64,000 bases of DNA from positions 1-64,000 of the forward strand of contig JBEKMC010000010.1 in assembly GCA_050008715.1 (NCBI GenBank). The letters are read 5' to 3'. Below the pieces are notes generated by a model. That model saw only the letters and a list, made by a program, of their open reading frames with translations, was not told where the DNA came from and did no database searches. Shown here in pieces: positions 60,189 to 64,000 of the stretch (positions are counted from its first letter, which is position 1; every line of letters begins with the position of its first letter). This DNA comes from JAKACA01 sp050008715 (GTDB lineage Bacteria > Actinomycetota > Acidimicrobiia > Acidimicrobiales > Bog-793). The position numbers were made by a program, and so were the translations under genes.

Positions 60189-61499
60189 TCAGCTCGAGAG
60201 CACGACCGGGAGCTCGGCCAGACCGCGCAACGTGATGCGGTTCTTGAACGCAGGCGCTTCCGTCGCCAACTCGATCGAGCGGTAACGGGCGAGGAGACGA
60301 TCGAAGGCGACCTGGCCCTCGGCTCGCGCCAAGGACGCGCCGAGGCAGAAGTGAATGCCGCTCGCGAAGCTCATCGGCGGCCCCTCGTCGCGGCGAAGGT
60401 CGAGCCGCTCGGGATCGCTGAATCGAGCCGGGTCGCGGTTGGCAGCACCGAGGACGGTGATGATCTCGCTGCCGGCAGGGATTGGCAGGCCGGCGAGCTC
60501 GATGTCCTCGAAGGCATGGCGGCCGTCGAACTGCACCGGGCTGTCATAGCGGAGGAGCTCCTCGACCGCCGCCCGCATGGTGGCGCCCTCGCGGTTGCCG
60601 GCAGTGCCCTCGCAGGCGAGGTCCGCCCGGAGCCGGGCGAGCTCGTCGGGGTGCCGAAGGAGGGCGAGGAGGCCGTTGCCGATGAGATTGGTCGTCGTCT
60701 CAAAACCCGCCCCGAACAAGAGGATGGCCGTCGAGATCAGCTCCATCTCGGTGAGCTTGTCCGTGCCTTCCTCGACGGCGATGAGGCCGCTGAGCAGGTC
60801 ATCGAGAGGAGCCCGGCGACGGACGGCGACGAGGTCGGCGAAATACTCCTCGAGCTCGGCCTGCGCCTCGAAGGCCGGCTCGATCTCGTCGTCGGCGATG
60901 ACGGGTTCGAGAAGCACCGTGGCTCGTCCCATGACCTCTCGAAAGCGCGGCCAGTCCTTGGATGGGACGCCCAGCATCTTCGAGATGACCGCCACGGGCA
61001 ACCGGTAGGCGAGCACCTCCATGATGTCGACGACCTCGCCGGTCGGGATGCGATCGAGCAGGTCGTCGACCAGTTCCACGATGTCGGGGCGCAGCCGCTC
61101 GACTGTCCTCGGCGTGAAGGCCTTCGAGACGAGCGCACGGAGGCGAGTGTGGTCAGGCGGATTCAGGAACAAGAGCGAGCGGCGGTCTGTCGTGAGCTCG
61201 AGGATCCTCGGGAAGATCTCGAGGTGGCCGAACCGCTCCCGCACCCGCTCCTCCCGGTCCGCCTCCTCCTTGCCGAGGCGGGGGTCGCGCAGGGCGAACT
61301 GGCATTCCTCATAGCGCGTGCAGACGACGAAACCCACGCCCGAGCGGTATACGGGCGCCGCCTCCCGCAGCAGGCGGTAGCGGCCGTAGGGATCTTGGCG
61401 GCCTTCTGGCGTGCCGATGGTCTCGAGGAAGAGCGCATCCAGCTCCGGAACGGCGGAAGGCCAGTCGTTGGCCTTGTCGCTCGTACGTAGGTCCACCAT
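60189..61499 (-). CDS. Cytochrome P450
   Basis: 436 residues from ATG 61499. I-helix LLFGAGFETTTNLI, ExxR in EELLRYDSPVQ, and the heme block FASGIHFCLGASLAR with the thiolate cysteine near residue 384. Soluble bacterial class I, needing a ferredoxin and reductase; a ferredoxin-reductase-like gene begins at 63705. Substrate unknown. The frame stays open upstream to 61829 over the tandem repeat of the regulator gene and is not conserved there. Confidence 0.94.
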   Translation of the reverse strand: MVDLRTSDKANDWPSAVPELDALFLETIGTPEGRQDPYGRYRLLREAAPVYRSGVGFVVCTRYEECQFALRDPRLGKEEADREERVRERFGHLEIFPRILELTTDRRSLLFLNPPDHTRLRALVSKAFTPRTVERLRPDIVELVDDLLDRIPTGEVVDIMEVLAYRLPVAVISKMLGVPSKDWPRFREVMGRATVLLEPVIADDEIEPAFEAQAELEEYFADLVAVRRRAPLDDLLSGLIAVEEGTDKLTEMELISTAILLFGAGFETTTNLIGNGLLALLRHPDELARLRADLACEGTAGNREGATMRAAVEELLRYDSPVQFDGRHAFEDIELAGLPIPAGSEIITVLGAANRDPARFSDPERLDLRRDEGPPMSFASGIHFCLGASLARAEGQVAFDRLLARYRSIELATEAPAFKNRITLRGLAELPVVLSS

Positions 61500-61548
61500 G
61501 CCTCGGAACTGTAGTTCGCCCTGTTTCGCCGCTGGCCTACAGCCGTCG

Positions 61549-61594
61549 AGAGATATCTCTTGACAACTAACTCTCGATAGATATAATGCGAGAG
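61549..61594 (+). promoter_or_regulatory. Consensus promoter with two palindromes
   Basis: TTGACA (61560-61565), 16 bp spacer and TATAAT (61582-61587), both perfect. A palindrome AGAGATATCTCT ends at the -35 (61549-61560). A second inverted repeat, CTCTCG (61571-61576) with CGAGAG (61589-61594), brackets the -10. These are probable sites for the ArsR-like regulator. Confidence 0.85.
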
Positions 61595-61747
61595 ATGACT
61601 CTTCACCAGAACGCAAAGCACCTCGGAAAAGACGCCACCTGCCGCACCACACGCCGGCGGTGGTGGGTCCTCGAGGGCAAATTCCGGCGCGCGTGGCCGT
61701 CGGAGACCCGGGCTCCACTGATCTCCACCGGAATCCCCCGGCGGTGA
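61595..61747 (+). CDS. 50-residue leader ORF, probably leaderless
   Basis: ATG 61595 lies 8 bases after the -10, near the expected transcription start. The 50 codons are basic (TTRRRWWVLEGKFRRAW) with no known domain. The TGA overlaps GTG 61744 of the regulator by GTGA, so translation may be coupled. Whether the peptide has a function is unknown. Confidence 0.55.
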   Translation: MTLHQNAKHLGKDATCRTTRRRWWVLEGKFRRAWPSETRAPLISTGIPRR

Positions 61748-62355
61748 CCGGCGAGCCCAGCGCCGGCGAGCCCAGCGCCGGCGAGCCCAGCGCCGGCGAG
61801 CCCAGGGATCCTCGGGAGCTCCGGGCCATGACCCACCCGGTGCGGCTCGCGCTGCTCGAGGTGCTCCACCTTCACGAGATGCTGACGGCGACGGAGGCGG
61901 GCGAGCTGATCGGCGAGTCGCCGACAACGTGCTCGTTCCACCTGCGCCAGCTCGCCAAGTACGGGTTCGTGGAGGAGGCAGGCGACGCACCGGGACGCCG
62001 GCGGCCGTGGCGGCTGGCGACGCGGGGTGTCCGCTTCTCCGCCGCCAGCGGCGACCCGGAGATGGGGGCTGCCTCGATCGCCCTCGAGGGGCTCCTCGTG
62101 GAGCGCTGGATCGAGCGTTTCTCACAGTGGCAGCGAGCCCGGAGCCACTATCCCGACGAGTGGCAGGAGGCGGCCATGGTCGACGAATTCCTCCTGCACC
62201 TCACCCCTGCTGAGCTGCATGCCATCCAGACCGAGGTGCTGGCCTTGGTCGACCGGTACCACGCCCGCAACATCGACCCGTCACTGCGCCCAGAAGGCTC
62301 GCGCCCGGTGGAGATCGTGGCGTTCGGCTACCCGTACATCGGAGCGGAACGATGA
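61744..62355 (+). CDS. ArsR-like winged-helix regulator
   Basis: 203 residues from GTG 61744. After a four-unit GEPSA repeat, RELRAMTHPVRLALLEVLHLHEMLTATEAGELIGESPTTCSFHLRQLAKYGFVEEA is a typical ArsR/HTH_20 winged helix. The second half (about 95-200) is an uncharacterised helical part including WQEAAMVDEFLLHLTPAEL. A start at GTG 61660 is possible. It overlaps the MFS gene by ATGA and likely controls it. Confidence 0.88.
   Translation: MTGEPSAGEPSAGEPSAGEPRDPRELRAMTHPVRLALLEVLHLHEMLTATEAGELIGESPTTCSFHLRQLAKYGFVEEAGDAPGRRRPWRLATRGVRFSAASGDPEMGAASIALEGLLVERWIERFSQWQRARSHYPDEWQEAAMVDEFLLHLTPAELHAIQTEVLALVDRYHARNIDPSLRPEGSRPVEIVAFGYPYIGAER
61747..61806 (+). repeat. 15 bp tandem repeat (four units) at the regulator start
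   Basis: GCCGGCGAGCCCAGC at 61762 and 61777 exactly, with one-base variants at 61747 and 61792. It encodes (GEPSA)4 before the DNA-binding domain. The exact identity suggests recent expansion. Confidence 0.95.
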
Positions 62356-63698
62356 AGCAGCTGCTGAAGATCCCGAACGCCCGCTGGTATCTCGGCGGCC
62401 AGACGTTCTCGCTCTTCGGCGACGTCGCCCTCTGGCTGGCGATGGGAATCTGGGTGAAGGAGCTGACCGGGAGCTCCGGCCAGGCAGGGCTCACGTTCTT
62501 CTTCTTCGGGTTGGCCACGCTCCTCGCGCCGCTCGCCGGCCTCGTCGTGGACCGGCTCCGCCGGCGTCCCGTTCTCATCTGCGCCAACATCGTCGGCGCG
62601 CTCGTCGTGCTCGGTTTGTTGTTCGTCCACGGTCGCGGCCAGGTGTGGCTCATCTGGCTCATCGCCTTCCTCTACGGCACGGTGAACTCGTTCCTCAGCG
62701 CCGCTCAGTCGGGACTCCTCGTCACGATGCTTGACGACGAGCTGCTCGGGGATGCCAACGGGTTCCTGCAGACCGTTCGGGAGGGCTTGCGTCTCGTCGG
62801 GCCGTTGGCGGGCGCGGCGCTGTTTGCCGCTTTCGGGGGCGGGACGGTGGCGATGGTCGACTCCGGCACGTTTCTCGTTGCAGCGGGTGCCCTCGCCTTC
62901 GTACACGTGGCCGAGGAGCGTCCGAGGCGCGTCGAGCAGCATCGTTGGGAGGAGATCACCGCCGGCGTGCGCCATCTCTGGCGAATTCTCGTGCTGCGTC
63001 AGGTCGTCCTGGCGGCAGCCATTGCCTGTCTCGTGATCGGATTCTTCGAGTCGATCGTCTTTGCCGTCGTGAGCCAGGGCCTGCACCGGAACCCCCCGTT
63101 CCTCGGCGTCATCCTTGCCGTCCAAGGCATCGGGGCCGTCGCCGGCGGCGTGATGTCGGCACGATCGGTGCGCCGCTTCGGCGAGGGGCCCGTTGTGGGG
63201 GTCGGTCTGCTCATGCTGGCGGGCGGTGCCGTGTTCGAGATTCCCCCCGACGTCCCGTCGGTCTTCGCCGGCATCATCATCCTCGGTGCGAGCCTGCCGC
63301 TGATCATCGTCGGCCTCATGACGCTCCTCCAGCGACGGACGCCGAACGAATTGCAGGGCCGTGTGTCCTCGGCGGCGGACACGTTGATCTCGGTGCCGCA
63401 GACGCTGTCGATCGCCGTCGGAGCGATCCTCGTGAGCCACGTCGACTACCGGTACCTGCTGGCTGCCATCGCGGTGGTGGTCGCCGCCTCGGCGGTCTAT
63501 CTCCTCACGAGGCCGGAGCAGTGGGTGCGTTTGGGCGACGGCGGAGCCCGCTCCACGGGCACAGGCGCCGCCGAGATGGACAAGAGCGCCCTCGGCCTGG
63601 CGGCGGAGGCGGAGCGCTTCCTCCCCGACGCCGCCGCCGGTAGGTTCGAGGAGCCGGACGGTGCCGCGCCGCGACCGGAGTCGACCGAAGCGAGGTAA
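62352..63698 (+). CDS. MFS transporter
   Basis: 448 residues with about 12 membrane helices to residue 395, then a Glu/Ala/Gly tail. RWYLGGQTFSLFGDVALWLAMGIWV, LAPLAGLVVDRLRRRPVLI (motif A) and NELQGRVSSAADTLISVPQTL are typical of the MFS_3/EntS-like exporters. Drug or metabolite export is inferred from the paired regulator. Ends six bases before the reductase gene. Confidence 0.9.
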   Translation: MKQLLKIPNARWYLGGQTFSLFGDVALWLAMGIWVKELTGSSGQAGLTFFFFGLATLLAPLAGLVVDRLRRRPVLICANIVGALVVLGLLFVHGRGQVWLIWLIAFLYGTVNSFLSAAQSGLLVTMLDDELLGDANGFLQTVREGLRLVGPLAGAALFAAFGGGTVAMVDSGTFLVAAGALAFVHVAEERPRRVEQHRWEEITAGVRHLWRILVLRQVVLAAAIACLVIGFFESIVFAVVSQGLHRNPPFLGVILAVQGIGAVAGGVMSARSVRRFGEGPVVGVGLLMLAGGAVFEIPPDVPSVFAGIIILGASLPLIIVGLMTLLQRRTPNELQGRVSSAADTLISVPQTLSIAVGAILVSHVDYRYLLAAIAVVVAASAVYLLTRPEQWVRLGDGGARSTGTGAAEMDKSALGLAAEAERFLPDAAAGRFEEPDGAAPRPESTEAR

Positions 63699-63704
63699 CC
63701 GCGC

Positions 63705-64000
63705 ATGTCCCAAGCCATCGCCGTCGTCGGGGCGGGTCTGGCCGGACTGCGAGCATGTGAAGGCTTGCGCGCCCGCGGCTTCGACGGCCCTCTCACGCTC
63801 ATCGGCGACGAGCCGCACCTGCCGTACGACCGGCCCCCGCTGTCGAAACAGTTCCTGGCCGGCAAATGGGACCTCGACCGCGTGATGCTGGCGACGCCGG
63901 AGAAGCTCGCGGCGCTGGGCGCCGAACTTCGCCTCGGCCCGTCGCACCAGGCCGTGGCGCTCGATCTCGACAGCCGCCGCTTGCAACTCGCCTCCGGCGA
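63705..64000 (+). CDS. Ferredoxin reductase-like FAD oxidoreductase (partial)
   Basis: The first 98 codons are in the window; the rest lies beyond 64000. IAVVGAGLAGLRACEGLRARGFDGPLTLIGDEPHLPYDRPPLSKQFL has the FAD GxGxxG and the PYDRPPLSK block of rhodocoxin/putidaredoxin-type reductases. It could serve the P450 encoded at 60189-61499 through a ferredoxin not seen here. Confidence 0.92.
   Translation, partial: MSQAIAVVGAGLAGLRACEGLRARGFDGPLTLIGDEPHLPYDRPPLSKQFLAGKWDLDRVMLATPEKLAALGAELRLGPSHQAVALDLDSRRLQLASG

Noticed and set aside
61747..61806. Possible iterons or origin repeats
   Set aside because: Four contiguous coding units without AT-rich DNA, DnaA boxes or a replication gene.
62328..63986. 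552-codon reverse frame opposite the MFS gene
   Set aside because: Polar, His/Asp/Arg-rich sequence typical of the antisense of a membrane protein gene; no motif.

Overview
The window is high-GC bacterial chromosome, most likely from an actinobacterium and probably the class Acidimicrobiia (an inference from gene content, not a database match). The evidence is GC-rich codon use, GTG/TTG starts, many 4-base stop/start overlaps, a division cluster with SepF, YggT and a DivIVA-like protein but no FtsA, a MurE with the meso-diaminopimelate motif DNPR, and a bacterial type A-like RNase P RNA.

Positions 1-2624 hold a ROK sugar kinase, a small conserved protein, an HNH endonuclease and a lipoate ligase-like protein. 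Positions 2747-19436 are the division and cell wall (dcw) cluster: mraZ, rsmH, ftsL-like, ftsI, murE, mraY, ftsW, murG, murC, murB, ftsQ, ftsZ, yggS, sepF, yggT, divIVA. The MraZ operator array and a sigma-70 promoter can be read directly before mraZ. murF and murD are absent from their usual places, and FtsI lacks the RGxIxDRNG segment. An ileS2-type isoleucyl-tRNA synthetase (reverse), a DksA/TraR protein with a histone-like tail, lspA, an rluD-type pseudouridine synthase and a sigma factor follow to 26326.

Positions 26400-44196 are mixed housekeeping: two histidine phosphatases, an Rrf2 regulator, a DMT-type transporter, a complete branched-chain amino acid type ABC transporter with a fused LivH-LivM permease, secreted proteins, a two-component system, cobalamin adenosyltransferase, leucyl aminopeptidase, a polyphosphate-glucokinase-like ROK protein, an inositol-phosphatase-like enzyme and a zinc-ribbon coiled-coil protein. 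The RNase P RNA gene lies at 44257-44632. Its 3' end is repeated at 46786-46811, and the 2.2 kb between the copies holds a hipBA toxin-antitoxin locus with three operators and a truncated nucleotidyltransferase: the layout of an integrated island.

Positions 47004-56986 are accessory in character: a secreted beta-propeller protein, a two-gene HTH plus Clp N-domain module with its own doubly operated, apparently leaderless promoter, a 2-oxoacid:ferredoxin oxidoreductase in two fused polypeptides, an ADP-forming acyl-CoA synthetase, an aminotransferase gene broken by a 19 bp tandem duplication, and a decayed lipoprotein gene. The aminotransferase, oxidoreductase and synthetase could together turn amino acids into acids with ATP gain. 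Positions 57041-64000 carry xseA-xseB, a 3-hydroxyacyl-CoA dehydrogenase, a cupin, a cytochrome P450, an ArsR-like regulator driving an MFS transporter from a near-consensus promoter with a 50-codon leader ORF, and the start of a ferredoxin reductase.

A theme across the window is tandem repetition of 15 bp (five-codon) units in the variable ends or linkers of otherwise conserved genes, seen at seven loci with unrelated unit sequences.
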